64,000 bases of DNA, taken from assembly GCA_022316685.1 (NCBI GenBank), contig JAKJHU010000083.1:744001-808000 (forward strand), in the 5' to 3' direction. The number at the start of each line of letters is the position of its first letter. Position 1 is the stretch's first letter. Both the position numbers and the translations under genes were made by a program. Below the pieces are notes generated by a model that saw only the letters and a program-made list of their open reading frames with translations, searched no databases and was not told the DNA's origin. The DNA is from Progne subis subis. Lineage: Eukaryota; Chordata; Aves; Passeriformes; Hirundinidae. Positions 32,601-45,260 of this stretch are shown piece by piece.

Positions 32601-35600
32601 CCTGGAAAAAGTTTCTTTCCATCTTTCTTTGGGCTCCTTGCAGGTACTGGAAGGCCAAAATGGACCTTCTGTGCACCTAAGCTGTACTGCTGAACTCTCT
32701 AGGACTATTGGAATCCTGGAAAACTGGGAGAAGTAGAAAATAAACCTTAAGCCAGAGAAACCAGCAGAAAACTCATTTCTTTGTGTGCTTTTTTCTTTCA
32801 TCAGAAAGGAAATGCTTCCTGAAGCACTTCAAACATTTGCTCTGCCTAAATTTTAACCCTTTCTTCCAGGCCATTTTGTATTTTTTCAAAGTAGAACCCA
32901 GGCTAATGCAAGGAGAGGAATTGCACATTATTGAATAATGGGGCAGTCAAAATAACGGCCACAATGTGAATCTGATTCAGAAATAAACAGGCAATAGGAA
33001 GTGCTGGAGAGCATTTCTCAATACCTCAAGGAAGTTAAACAGCTCAGATCTCAGTAAGTGTAACTTTCCCCTGCTGTGTTTCAGCTGATGAGCGTCCTCC
33101 TTGTGGCCCTACTGAGTGTCTGTCCTGCCTCGCCTTTTTCACCATGAAATCAGAGGCAAAAGATCAGGTTCAGGTTTTTAGGCCATTTCTAATGTAAACC
33201 TCTCATGCATTGGCTTTCATGTCCTTACAAAACCACAGAAGGAAGAAAAAAAACCCCAAAAACCCCAAACAAAACCAAAGGACAACCCAGTGCAGGGGCT
33301 AATGACTGAAAAATGAAAAAGGGAAAAGGGAATGAAGATGTGAAAGTGAAAAACACAGAGTTAGTGAGGAGAGGGTGCAGGCAGGTGTTCAAAGGGCAAC
33401 ACTGCTAAGCAGTAACAGGAGTTATTTCTAGAAAAAACACCCTCCAGACATTAACAGATGTGGTCACAGTGGTGTGAGGGCAGAGGCAGCGAGTCAGGAG
33501 GTGCAATGGTGTACAGCCCTGAGCTCTGTATGTGAGACAGGGACTGCTGGCAGGAATCCCTATGGTTGGATTTTAGTTCCACAGGAGCGCAGGAGCTGCC
33601 TTTTCTGACCTGGTGCTGCTCTGCTTAGTGCCTAGTGCCAAGGCTCCTGAACTTCACTGGGGTCATGTCTGCAGGGGTTAAATGGCTGGATTTGACCTCA
33701 GAGACTTTTCCAACCTCAGTGATTGTATGAATCTGCAATGCAGAGGCCACTGGGGACCTGTTGGACTCTTCCGAACCGTGTGGTCTTTGTGTCATTTCAC
33801 AAAATGCCATCCTGGGAGCACGGCTTTGGCAAACTCAGGGACACTGTGCAGGCTCCTCTGGCCCCCTTTTACAGCACACACAATCCCTTCACAATTTACA
33901 CAAGTCAAATAAATTAGTGATCAAGCCCGTAATGAGTTGAAAAATGTGCCCATGCCTGTGGCAGTGAGGACTGCTGGGGGCACTGCTGGCTGGCTGTGTC
34001 CCCCCAGCCATGGAAATAAAGGGTGCTGGCTGCTAAAGAGGGTGCTGGGAGCCACCCTGGGGCTGCTCAGGGGACCCCCGAGGCGGCCAGGCTAGGGCAG
34101 GAAGCTTCATTATAGCCTGGATTCACTTCTCATTCAAAATCACTGAAAGCCAAACTCCTCCTCCTGATCAGAAGCCATTTTTTTTTTCCTCCCCATGTGA
34201 ACTTAACTGTTTCTTGCTCCTACTTAAAGCTATATTTTGGCATAAATTAAAGCATTGTGGATATTTTTTCCTTTTTCCCAGCAGAGGCTGGAGGATGTGG
34301 GTCAGCATGGAAGGGAACAAATCACCCCTTCCCACTCCTCAGCTCTGTCCTAGGGCCTCCCTCATATGTGCCAGCTCACTTTAGTGCCTCTTAAAACTCT
34401 GCAAAACAACATCCAGGGTCGGGAAACACAGATCCAGCACATAAAAAGCAGGTCACCTCTCAGGAGCTCATGCAGATCCCATGCAAGCCACCTTCTAAAA
34501 TTAGAGGAGGTGTTGTTCTTTTGTTTGTGTTACAGACAGGTTGTTTCCATAAGGAAGAGCGGATCCTGACCCGAAACTGAGCTGTAACACACGCGGTGCC
34601 TGCTGTGAGGGGACGAGGATTTGCTCTGTGTGCAGATGGACAAACCCTGCACCGGCGAGTGCTGCCAGCGGTGTCCTACAGCTTCACTCTGCCTGCAGCA
34701 GCCCTGAGACGGGGGAAGTGCCAGGGACAGCTTCTGCTCCACTCTGCCCTTCTGCTCCCCAGGTCATGCAAACTGCTCTGCATCCCAGGTGCGCTCTGCA
34801 GAGCCTCTGTTCTGGTGCGTGAAACATTTCACTTGTCTTGGGTTTGGCCACTTTATTTCTGAAGGCAAAGCAGAGCAGTAGTTTGGAGATAAACACAATT
34901 CGAGATTGCTCCGGAAATGGATTTGCCTACTTCTCTTCTGTAATTCTGATATTACTAGATAGGTCATCATCAGCTGTTAAGAATACAGTCATCTGTTATC
35001 AAGGAAGAAACTCGTTTGTGCAAGGATTTTGGTTTAAAGTAGTTTTTGACAGAAGCTGAAAGGGCTTAAATGCAGACCTCTAATTTTTTTCCTTTCCTGC
35101 TATACTACTGCACAATTAAGCTCTTACTTTTGTTGATTTTTATATTTCCTGAATGTGTTGGAGTAAAAGTTGAAGAATATGTCGAAGTAAAACCCGAGGT
35201 GTTGGGAAGGTAATGTAAGTATGAGTTTATTTCTAAAAAGAGCAAATAAAAAGTCTGGCAGAAGTTAGTTGTATATTCTTTGACAAAGGAGAGCTCTGCA
35301 CTGGTGTTTGTTTCACAGCCTTGGAGAGCTCACGGGCCATGGCTGACAGAGGGACGAGGTCTCACCTCCTGCTCAAAACCAGCCCAAACCCCAGAGAATT
35401 TCAGAGGACTCAATGCAGAGGCTGGAGAGCTGTAGGAACACAGGGCCAGGCTCTGTCCTGACAAGTGCAGACACAGCTCCTGCTCTTGCCTCGCTCTGGC
35501 AGAGCTGAACAAGGTCCAAAGTGTTGGTGTGAGGCTGCCTCAGCACCAGTGCAGACCTGCCTTGCACGAGGTTATGCTGCAAGACACTGCTAAAGCTCTT

Positions 35601-38600
35601 CTGGCCTCAGGAACTGAGGGAAAATGGGTGATAGTTCCACATTTTTGATAATTGTTAAATGTTTCTAGAGTTTCCTGTATGAAATACCAGGAGTGTTTTT
35701 TCTTTTTCTGATGATTACCTTCTCCTACAGTCCCACTGAGAGAAGGGTTTAGTGTGTAGGAACTTTAAGAACAAGACAATGAGAGATGTGGAGGAAAGGG
35801 GAGAAATGGGGTCTTTAGGAACAGAAGGGAAAGGAGAAGGCTGGAGTGGGAGGATGCTAAACGAAACGGAGTAATGTGAACACCAGTAATTATTTTCAGA
35901 GAACAGAGATACGAAGAATCCCTTCCAATCACTAGTGAGAAGCTTGCTTCAGCTTTTTAAGGCTGGATTTCTAGCCCTACAAGGCACACGTTTAGGCAAT
36001 TGTCCCTCAAAAGAGCCCTGAAATGGGGGGAATTTTAGTTCTAAGCTTCCTCTTCAAGTGTACCCCAAAATAATCAATGAGTATAAAATCAGTGCCAAAA
36101 GGAAATCTGAATTTGTGAGTGTCCAGCTCCGTTTTTTTTGTCATTAATGAAATTTTGATTGACATGCTGAATCCTGGCCTATAAAGGGGTCACAACACAG
36201 CAACACTTGCATTGGCTGAGTGGCAAAAGTAGAACAAATCTATGGCTTTACTTTTCCAAGCTCTTTAGGACCAACTTTCCTCATGTAAGAGTTAGCAAAG
36301 AAATAATCCATGCATGCTTATTGCTTCTTTCATGCTTGTGTGATTTTAATGATAATTAAATAGTACATGTCTGAGATCCAAAGGCAAACCAGAGTCAAGC
36401 ATGCCTGACTCATTTCTCCTCTCTGAACAAAAATGGGAAACATCAAACCTCTGTGCGAGGCTGTCTGATGTTCTGGAAGGCTCATAGCTTTACCCTGCTC
36501 TCTCACGTAGATATCCTTAGGTAGATACCTGATCCTTGCTGAATTTTGTAGTGATTGGTTACAGGAGAGGAAAAAATGTGTTCTCTTGTGCACAGAGATG
36601 ATTTCTTGATGGTCTGAAACGTGCAACTGGGCTTTTCTTTCTGCAAAATGCATTGAAGCAGGTCAGGAAATATGATTTGCCTTTTCTCATGACATGGGGC
36701 AGTGAAATAGGGATGCAGGAAAACTGATGTAAGCAGCATAAAAGAAACTCTGTTAATGCAACATTTTCTTGGTATTTGTGAGACCCACTCAGAATGTTGC
36801 TCTACTCCTGTACGTGGTGTCCCTGTGCACACGCAGCTGCTTTGGTACTGAGTGCTGGTGTAGATGGATCAGGACTAAATGATGAAATAATCCATGGAAA
36901 AAGCAGGTTTCAGTAGGGATGGCACCTTCTTGTGTGTGCTCGTAAAGCTGAACACTGGAAGCACTTTTAACACAAGCTACAGGATTATAACACTTGTGCA
37001 GATGTTTTGAAATATGTATTATTAGTTTTGTTTTCCAGCTTTGTCTCTTAGGGATCATGCTGCTCCATGTGCCCTTTCATCTGTCCCTTGTAATAATTTA
37101 TGGAGCCAAGTGTAGAGGTCTCAAAGGTAGGACACACCAGTCATTTATGTTCTGTACAGGGAAATACACAGACTGATGCTGCATTAAAGAATGCAATATG
37201 AGTTCAACCTGTGCATCAATGGACCCACAAAAGAAAGCCCATATTCACCTCTCAGTTAAATTTTCTCTCTGTCAGTTTTCAGACAGTCATCAGAGAGGGA
37301 TGAACTCACGATGCAGAATTGTGATAAAAACATTGAAAATAATTCAGTCAACAACCAAGCTCGAGCGTGCTGGAAAGCAGGCTTCAGTGGCTGCTGTTTC
37401 CAGGGGTGAATTTGAGCTGGAACTCTGGTCAGCACTGCATTTCTTGAAGCAGCAGGGCCTGGGGTGATGTGACTCTGGGACTGCAGTGTGACAGGGAAAT
37501 GTTGCCCTCCCTTCCCCATTCCCCCTCTGGCTTCTCAAATCAGTATAAATGGGTTTTCTCTCTGTATTGGATATTGATAAGGAGTACCTGAGAATTGTGA
37601 TCTTATTTTCCTTCCTGCTTTTTTTCCCATTTGGAAGCAAGTGCTTTTTGTTTGTTTACAAACTGCTGGATCCATTTTTATGCTGTTACATAGAAGATGG
37701 TAAATCCAGCTGGGCACTTACATTCAGTTAACCACAAGAAGTCTTTCACCTGGCAAGCATGCAACATTTGAAATATTCATTCCTTCCCAATCCTGAACCA
37801 AAATTCTCTCTATTTAGAATTGCATTTTGTTGCATTTTCTTGAGAGACATCTTGTTGGCAGCTCTTAAAAGCAGTTAAAAAACGGGAAACATATATTCAT
37901 TGCCATTGATCTATGGTAAAACTGATTTACCAACCAAGTAACTTCTGGTTGTAATGAAGTGATCTCAGTTATAAAAGGTGACCTTCCTAGGAGCAGGACA
38001 TTTTCAGGTACAAGTCACCTGCCATTTTGCAAGATAAAACACAAAGATTGCATTTGTAGAGAATGAATTTTTAGACAGCATTGGTGACTCAGAGAGAAGC
38101 TGATTACAGAGTCTGCAAGAGGAGATGCAACCCTTGCCACAATTCTGTGTGGATCCCAGGGCTGATCAGTGTGAGAAAGAGATGATTATGCCAGAAGCCT
38201 TGAGTTCAGTTCAGAGACCACTTGGAATGCAGGTGGGGTAATAAAACCATAGGTGAGATGAGATAAAGACTGGCTGTTCAGCAGCTCCTCTAGTACAAGA
38301 GCTCTGGAGGCATTGCACGAGCCTGATGGAGTCAGCACGTGTTCATGGGGAAATCCGGGGTGAACGTGGGGAGCTGATTCCCAGAGTATATCAAAGTCTC
38401 CCTGCTCTGAGGGAGTGAAGTGTTACAGGAGATAGAAGTGTGCTGAGGACACAGCTGGTTTTGAGCATGGTTTTGCTGGTTTTGCCGTGCAGAAATACTG
38501 CTGGGCATTTGAACCGCAGTGAACACAGGGAGACTTCAAGCAGGTGTCACATAACTGGGGTGTGATCGTCCATCTTCCTCTTCCACTGCCACATTCCATG

Positions 38601-38884
38601 GTCGGGGTGGGCACTGTGGATAGGCCGAGGGTGACAAGGACAATTTCACTGTGCCTGGAGAACAGCAGGGGAACACCAGAATCTTTCACTGGTCTGATAA
38701 ATGGGCTCATCTGACAGCCCTGCTCCATTCAAAGCTTCCCTGAGGATCCTGTGGCAACAAGTTGTGTAAACACAGGAGGCAAAGAATGTTCTCCGTGATT
38801 CCCAAGGTGGGGAGTGGGCACACCTCGCTGCAGATGGCACAAGGGGCACTCACAGGGAGCAGGCCTGGATCTGGAGGCAGCACA
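32601..38884. other. Intergenic stretch
   Basis: AT-rich with low-complexity A/C runs near 33240-33290. A short CR1 end (33685-33735) is present. Cys-rich minus-strand frames at 38423-38928 lack a consistent frame or splice sites. Confidence 0.3.
33685..33735 (+). mobile_element. CR1 LINE terminal fragment
   Basis: GACCTCAGAGACTTTTCCAA followed by CCTCAGTGATTGTATGAAT matches the terminal part of CR1 3' ends. Confidence 0.6.
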
Positions 38885-39335
38885 CTTTGATGCTTTGGGA
38901 AGGCTGGTCTGGAACGGAGACTGGACAAAGCTGGAGAATAAAGCAGATATTTATTGAAAAGCCTTTAGGGTACACCTTGGGCAGGACAAGAGCCTGGCCA
39001 GGGCTACACCCAAGGTGGACCCTAAGATGGTCACAAAATGGACAAATGGTCACGAGGTCTCACACTTTTTAAAGTTTTGGTCCATATTGGGGTTTAATTA
39101 TCCCATTCCAGCTCCAGGTTGTGAGGTCCCATCCTTCTTGTTCCTCCCTCCAGCCACCCTTGTCTGTGCTTTGGGGCTGAAAGTTGTCCTTGGTGTGCAG
39201 CAGGAAAAGGATTTGTTTTGTGTCCCTGCTGTGTGCAGAGAGCTGAGTGACACTGAGTGTGAGCTCAGAGCTGCACCCTGGGCAGCACAGAATCTGAAAA
39301 ACATGAAAGCTCAAACTTAAGGCATCACTTTGCCT
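38885..39335 (-). mobile_element. Possible solo LTR
   Basis: The minus strand carries TCAATAAATATCTGC followed by a CTTTATTCTCCAGC terminus, the usual end of several bird LTRs, after about 350 bases of plausible U3 sequence. Edges are not resolved. Confidence 0.4.
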
Positions 39336-39786
39336 GCAGGGTTCCTGCTTTGGGGCTGATAAGGGACAGGAACTGCATGACAGAGTTCCTTTGTGGAGGG
39401 AAAAGGGGTGGGGAGCAAGATAATTGGGAAATGCTGGCCTGGACAAGTGTCTGTGGTAGCAGCCAGGAGGAAACTCTCTGCCTTCCCCTTTTCCTGGCAG
39501 CAGCAGCAGCAGCACTGCTGCCCTGACTCACTTGAGAAGATTGATGACTGGTACATTTTTTACCCCTGACTTAACTCTTGCAAGAACCCTGGAAACAGCA
39601 AAATTAGCACATTTCCTTGATATTCTGGGGCCTTGGACACTTACTGAAGCAAAGATCATTGACTCAGTTTTCAGCTGGACTGGGCTCTCGAGGCATACTG
39701 GTAGGACAGAGCTTCTGGAGCACTCCCCTGTTTGAGTCTCCTCACTCTGACTGAAGTGCTCAGGCATGCCAGAAGGAAGCTCTTTT

Positions 39787-39788
<2 letters not shown>

Positions 39789-39824
<36 letters not shown>

Positions 39825-39856
39825 TTTGTTTTGTTTTGTTTTGTTTTGTTTGTTTT
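39789..39856. repeat. Poly-T followed by (GTTTT)n
   Basis: About 35 T's are followed by repeated GTTTT/GTTT units; low-complexity sequence, possibly a decayed retroposon tail on the minus strand. Confidence 0.9.
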
Positions 39857-42249
39857 CCCTTGGCAGAAGTTGCTGGTTTATATTTAAAGGAACTATTCTG
39901 GAGCTTGGAATTTTAATTATTTTTAATCAACTTTTGATTAAATTGTTGCTATTAAATAAAGGATTCATCATGTAGAAAAGACCTTTAACTGGCTGGGAAT
40001 AACTGCTAGAGAGTGTGTTTATTTATTTCAGTTTCAACCTGATGCTGTTAAACTTTGGGTTTCTTTTCCTGAAGAAACACGGGGACGAGGGGGCACATAA
40101 ATCAAAATTTTATCCTGAATTAATTCCCTTGCTCTGAATTGCTTAAAACATTTGATCTTTTTTCACTATAAAATCTCAGGATAGAAGGATCATTAACATT
40201 AAATGAAATGCAAAGGTGTTTGTCGAACAGGAGATGGAAGCTTCTCTTCATGTGACGCTTTTCTTGTTTCACAGCTGAATCTGGCCTGTTGTGGCTGGGT
40301 GTGATGTAGCAGCACTGCAGCCAGGAGTGGTGGAGAGCTGCACTCGGTGTGATTGAAGGGGTTTTTTTTTCTGCATGGTGAAAAAGGGTATCCTCTCCCA
40401 GCAAAAATAAATTACACCTAATGAGAATTTTATCAGCCGTCTGTTTTTGCCTGGAAAAGAATACAAGAGCTAAGAAAACTTAACTAGAGCCATTTGAATG
40501 CAGTTGGAACATGTGACAGCAAAATTTTCACTCCTATTACAGCAGACAGTTAAAAATATATATATTTTTTATCACCCCATATTGAACTGAACATCCTCAG
40601 ATCCATGCCAAATGCACAGCTGGAAATGAGGGGTGACAGGCTGTCCATTTTCTTCCACTCATAGTTATTTGTTTTCTAGGAATGTGGCTGAGGACCTTTC
40701 AGGCACTGTGCAGCATCCCTGTTCCTCAGCAAAAAGCAGCATTTGTGCCGTGCTGGAGCCTTCGAACAGCGAAGGCACCTGCTCAGCAGTGTGCTGAAAT
40801 GGCAATAATAAATAATAAATGCTTCTGCCTCCTTCATAACACTACCAAACCCTTCTTTTCTCCAGGAAAGTTTACGGAATTCTAATTCATCCTGTGCCCA
40901 GACTGGCCATAAAAATACCTTACACAGTTTACAAGAGAACCCTTTGTGTTGTAACAAAGGCCTTAATTTTTGTTCCTGTTTGCCTTGGACTTCCCAGTCA
41001 TTTGTATTTATTTGTAATTGACTTCCAGCTCTACCCCTAACAAAAATTCACCAATGTAAAGGCTTGATGTATAGGGTTCTGGTCATTACATTTACTTAGA
41101 TTTGTAAAGCTCACCGTGTAGGAGAAGTGTGTCTATAAAAGAAAAATCCTAGGAATGTATAAAACTTGTTTTGGTAAAATTTGAGTTGAGCGAGTTTGTT
41201 GGCCACTGGGTTGATCGGTGATCTTCAGGAGCAATGGCTTTTGGTTTCTTTTCCCAGCCTTGATGTTGAGGAACTTGGTTATATTTTGAATTTCAGTGTT
41301 GTTAAGTACTTTCAAACTTAATAGTAAGGTGTTATTTGTGGCTGCAGCCATTACAAGGCAGATACTTTGCAAACACTCAGGAAATTCCTAATTCAAGTGA
41401 GAAAGGAAGGAAACAGGAAAAAAAAATACAATTAAGCCAGATCTAAGTAACACAAATAACACACCAAGGAAAGGTCTGTAAGAGAATTCTCTCTAGGAGG
41501 GGAGCAAGGCCTGGATGTCTTCCAGGGCTTCAACACGAATGGATCATTCATGGCAAGTCTGGTGGAGAGGACACAGGCCTCCCTCCCTTCCCCTAATGGA
41601 AAATCTCTGTAATTCTGTCAGGCACTGTGTGACCTGTAATTATGCCCCTGTGCTCTTCTATTAATTTATACTTTACTTTGCTTGTGTCCAATAACATCCA
41701 TATTATGATGCAAATTCACCAGCAGCATGAAGGCCAAGTTCCAAGTAAGTGTTCCTAAGGGAGTTTTTGTCATACCTGTTCAAATCACAAGTCAGGGGAA
41801 AAAAGAAAACATTCAAACCATTAATTTAACGTGTTAGTACAGATCTGGATTCATTAATAAATACAAACTTGCTGATGACCAAACTGGTGCTAACTTAGGT
41901 TTCATTAACTTGTGTGAGAGGTTTATTTCTCCCTGTGTCTCTCCTGGAACTTCCCATGGAGGAAAATTCCCAGAAGGAGCATGGCTCTAATGCAACCCTG
42001 CATCAAAAAACCTGAAGTTTGTATGTGTAGACCACTTGGCTATTTCCAAAGAAAATGAACATGATGGTCTTAATGTGTTCAGCAGCTTTTTTCTTAAGAA
42101 GGGTGAAGAAAATTTGTGTCTTTGGACATTTCCTTTCATAGGATTGCAACTGAGGCACTACAAAATTTGAGTATTTTGTCTCAAAATACCTTTTTCTTTG
42201 TAAGGATAACAGTTAACTCTGTCTCATGTCTCTGTAATTGCAAGAAACA

Positions 42250-42345
42250 TCCCACACAACCACAGAATGGTTTGGGTTTGAAGGGTCCTTAAAGATCATC
42301 CAGTTCCAACCCCCTGCCATGGGCAGGGACACATTTATCTGCAAA
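42250..42345 (-). mobile_element. CR1 LINE 3' fragment
   Basis: CCACAGAATGGTTTGGGTTT then GAAGGGTCCTTAAAGATCAT and CCAGTTCCAACCCCCTGCCA is the antisense CR1 terminus. Confidence 0.85.
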
Positions 42346-43338
42346 GCAACATCACACCTTCCATTTGTCCTTCTGCCACCCTCGGATTTCACCGTGTGTG
42401 CGCATGGGGGAAAGCACAAGGTCCGTGGCAGGGAGCCGAGGGAGCAGGAGGCACCAGGAGTAATGATCCGGGGATGGCCCCGCATCTCCTGTTTCAGACC
42501 TGTTGAAACAATGCCCTTCTCTTCTCCCCTGGCAACAAGTTCTAGGAGTGTGTTACCTGCTGTAATTTTTAACCGTTTGTAGCTGGAATTGATCATTCCT
42601 AATTCCCTTTTTGGGGAGTTGGTGAGTTTAATCAGCGTTTGATCCGATCTGCTCTCCCTGCACGGTACTTAATCTTAACTGGCTCTGGCGAAGTTGTTTC
42701 AGCTGTTGTCCCTTTAAATCTCTTTCTAGACATTTCTCCCTCTGCTGTAGTTGGTAAAATAGGAATAAACGTGCTGTCAGGAGCACGGGGCAGCCATGGA
42801 AGCTGTTCCCGGGGGAGCGGGCAGGGGCTCCGGCCAAAGTGCCCTCAGCATTTCTCAGCGAGCGAGGGTCAGTAATGACCTGCAGGGCCGATCCATGGCT
42901 TCGGTGTTTCCCTTCCCCACTGTGCCCGCGCCGAGCCGAGCCGGGGGGGCCGGGCAGGGCTCCCAGCCCGGTACTGCTCGGAGCTGCCGAGTTTCGAGCC
43001 GTTGTCGCTCTCCGGCTCCTGCCCGCCCCCAACCCCTGCTCCTGCCGCTCCCTCCGTGTCCTTGTGCCAAGGGCCGCTTCCTTGGCCGCCCTCCGCTCGC
43101 CGCGACAATTAAACGACTTTGCCGTCGTAAACCAGAATCGGGGCGAGTGCCAGAGAGGCGTTAAACTTTTCCGCCGCGACTTTGGCCGTCACCGCCCCCT
43201 GCCCGCTCACGCCCCGTCCCGTCCCTCCCGGTCTCTCCACTGCCCCCGACGGCGGCTCCGGCTGTCCCTGCGCCCACCCCTCCTTCCCCACCACAAAAAA
43301 AACCCCGATCCGTTTTGATATGTCCTTCAGGAAAGTTC

Positions 43339-43344
43339 TTTATT
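43339..43344 (-). terminator. Polyadenylation signal of the CCER1-like gene
   Basis: AATAAA on the minus strand about 170 bases past the stop codon, giving a short 3' untranslated region. Confidence 0.55.
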
Positions 43345-43514
43345 TACAAGGGGGGCGCCGGGGGTTCCCCCCTGTTTACACACAGCTTTGTAAAATTAGC
43401 CAACCCCCCTGACAAAAACGCAAAGGAATGGCTGAAAAATAAATAAACCTCTCCCACCCTCCGAGGCGGAAAGGCTCCAAGCCAGCTGGGTTCTGCTCCC
43501 CCCCGGCCCGGGGC

Positions 43515-44192
43515 TCAGGCGATCCTGCTGTAGAACTCGTCGAAGTCCCTCTCCATGAAGAGCTCGCTCTCGATCACATCGTCCTCCGAGGGGAAGTACT
43601 GCTGGCTCTCCTCCTGCGGCGAGCCCGCGGCCACACCGCCCCCGGCCCGGGCGGGCGGGGAGCGGGCGGCGGGCCCAGGCTCCCCTGCGCACTCCATCAG
43701 CGCCCCGCGGGCGTTCTCCAGCACCCCCAGGTACGAGTCCATGTCCAGCGGGTCCATCTCGCAGTCCGACCCGCCGCTCTCGGTGCCCACGGAGTCCGAG
43801 CGCAGGTGCATGAGCTGGTACTTTTCCCTCATCAGGAACTGGTTGGTGTTGCGGGGCGCCCGCATGCCCGGCGCCCGCCGGCCCAGCACATTGACGGGCC
43901 GCAGGGAGAGCAGCACCCGCGGCCGCGCCGGGCGGTGGCAGCGGCGGAAGGCGCAGCAGTGCTGCTGCTGCAGATGCTGGTAGTGCTGGAAGTGGCTGTG
44001 CGTGCGGCTGCCCAGCAGCTTCCGCGCCCCGCCGGGGACCCTCTCGCGCCGCCCGGGCGGCCAACGGGAGCTGCTGCCACCCCGCCGGGGCTCGCCGCCC
44101 TTCAGCGCCGTCGGGGAGGCGTCCCCCGGCGCCCCCTCGCCGCGGGCGGGCTCCCAGGGCGGGCACACGATGAACTCCGCGCGTCGCAGCAT
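43515..44192 (-). CDS. CCER1-like protein, single coding exon
   Basis: A 225-residue frame begins at ATG 44192 (MLRRAEFIVCPPWEP) and ends at 43515. I chose this start because the codon opening the longer frame at 44213 is GTG and the nearest upstream ATG is followed at once by TGA. Three short stretches resemble mammalian CCER1 (coiled-coil glutamate-rich protein 1): PGMRAPRNTNQFLM near residue 110, and ELFMERDFDEF at the C-terminus. The N-terminal half is Arg/Gly/Pro-rich with a His/Gln cluster (HFQHYQHLQQQH); the C-terminal half is acidic (DSVGTESGGSDCEMDPLD). It lacks the long Glu runs of CCER1, so it is a relative or a different family member, not a clear orthologue. CCER1 is known from male germ cells; role here unknown. 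Complete frame, no intron signs, CpG-island promoter and a nearby poly-A signal argue for a real gene. Confidence 0.65.
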   Translation of the reverse strand: MLRRAEFIVCPPWEPARGEGAPGDASPTALKGGEPRRGGSSSRWPPGRRERVPGGARKLLGSRTHSHFQHYQHLQQQHCCAFRRCHRPARPRVLLSLRPVNVLGRRAPGMRAPRNTNQFLMREKYQLMHLRSDSVGTESGGSDCEMDPLDMDSYLGVLENARGALMECAGEPGPAARSPPARAGGGVAAGSPQEESQQYFPSEDDVIESELFMERDFDEFYSRIA

Positions 44193-45260
44193 CGCGGTCC
44201 CTCGGCCTCTCACATGCTCCGCGCCGCCGGGACGCCCCCGCCGCGCTGCTCCTGCGCCGTCGCCTCTCCGGCGCGTCCTCCTCTTCTCTCCGGGCTGAGC
44301 GGTCGCTTCCCAAGAGCCCTGCGGGGGCCTCTGCGGGCGCCTCTACCTTTTCACGATCCGCTCTGTTTTTTTCTTGAGCGGAGCCCGTTGGCAGCGCATA
44401 GCCTGGCTGAACGGCTGCGGGCTGCGGGGCAGCTTGACGGGTTCCAAACCGCCGCTTCGGAGATGGTCTCGCCTACTCCCCGGCTGGGCGCTGCCTGGCT
44501 GTCAGCGCTGCGCCGGGCACGGCGGGCCGGGGCAGGGCCCGGGAGCGAAGCGAGCGAGGGGAGGGGAAGGCGCCGAGGCTCAGGGACCGCACAGGGAACG
44601 AGCGCACCGCCCGCCGCCCCGCGCCCACTGCCGGGGCGCTCCCGCGCAACCCTTACTTATCACCTCCGGCGCGGTCCAAGTGCCGCCGCGCCGCGGGGGG
44701 GTGCCGGGCCAGCACAACCGCTCCTCAGCCGGCCTGTCGCCGCCAAACTTCAGCCTCCGCGCCCGGGAAGCGTGGGGTCTCCGTGTCACCGCAGCCCGCG
44801 CGCGTATCTCCCGTGTTATCCCGAGTTATCCCGGGATCTCTCCCCCCCTTGGGCGCGCTTTAGCTTGGCTCAGAGCTGCGGGCGCATTTTGTTCATCCCC
44901 TATTCACGAAGGCCATTTACGCTCAGCTCCCGGCGCAAGCGGCGTTGCCCGCCCGCCCCTTGCAGCGGCGCTACGCAAACCGCTGCGCAAACCGCGTGCG
45001 GAGCCCGTGAGGGACGCTGGGGGGAGGGCGGCGAAATGGCCGCGGGGGCAGCGGGGAGGGAGAAGGGGCGGCCTGAGGCCGGCACCGGGCGCTGGAGAAG
45101 CCGGGGCGCTCGGTGCCCGTGCCCGCGGCCACCCTTCCGCTGCAGCTTCAGGCTGCGGCCGGCGCCACCTCCAGGGAGCGGTGACCTTCCCACCGGTCCC
45201 ACAAAATGGTGCCCGTGCCTTTCCCCTCAGTCGCTTCACGCCAGGGGAGTTCCCGCCTGA

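Larger units (their letters stand above)
39336..42777. other. Intergenic stretch
   Basis: No gene recognised. Contains a T-rich tract (39789-39856) and a CR1 fragment (42250-42345). Confidence 0.3.
42778..45260. promoter_or_regulatory. CpG island over the CCER1-like gene
   Basis: About 2.5 kb of continuously CpG-rich DNA covers the whole coding region and some 1 kb upstream of it. Long open frames on both strands (for example a 484-codon plus-strand frame) arise from the scarcity of AT-rich stop codons. The promoter of the minus-strand gene is expected within about 44200-45250. Confidence 0.7.

Noticed and set aside
38423..38928. Cys-rich minus-strand frames (CAICSEVC, CDTCLKSPCVHC)
   Set aside because: Cysteine pairs looked zinc-finger-like, but they lie in different frames, have no splice sites joining them and match no family I know; they may belong to the neighbouring LTR element.
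43396..44313. 305-codon minus-strand frame overlapping the CCER1-like gene
   Set aside because: Arg/Ala/Gly-rich frame shift of the same locus; the 225-codon frame has family motifs and this one does not.
43806..45260. 484-codon plus-strand open frame
   Set aside because: Lies in a CpG island antisense to the CCER1-like gene; stop-poor because of base composition, with no domain or splice support.
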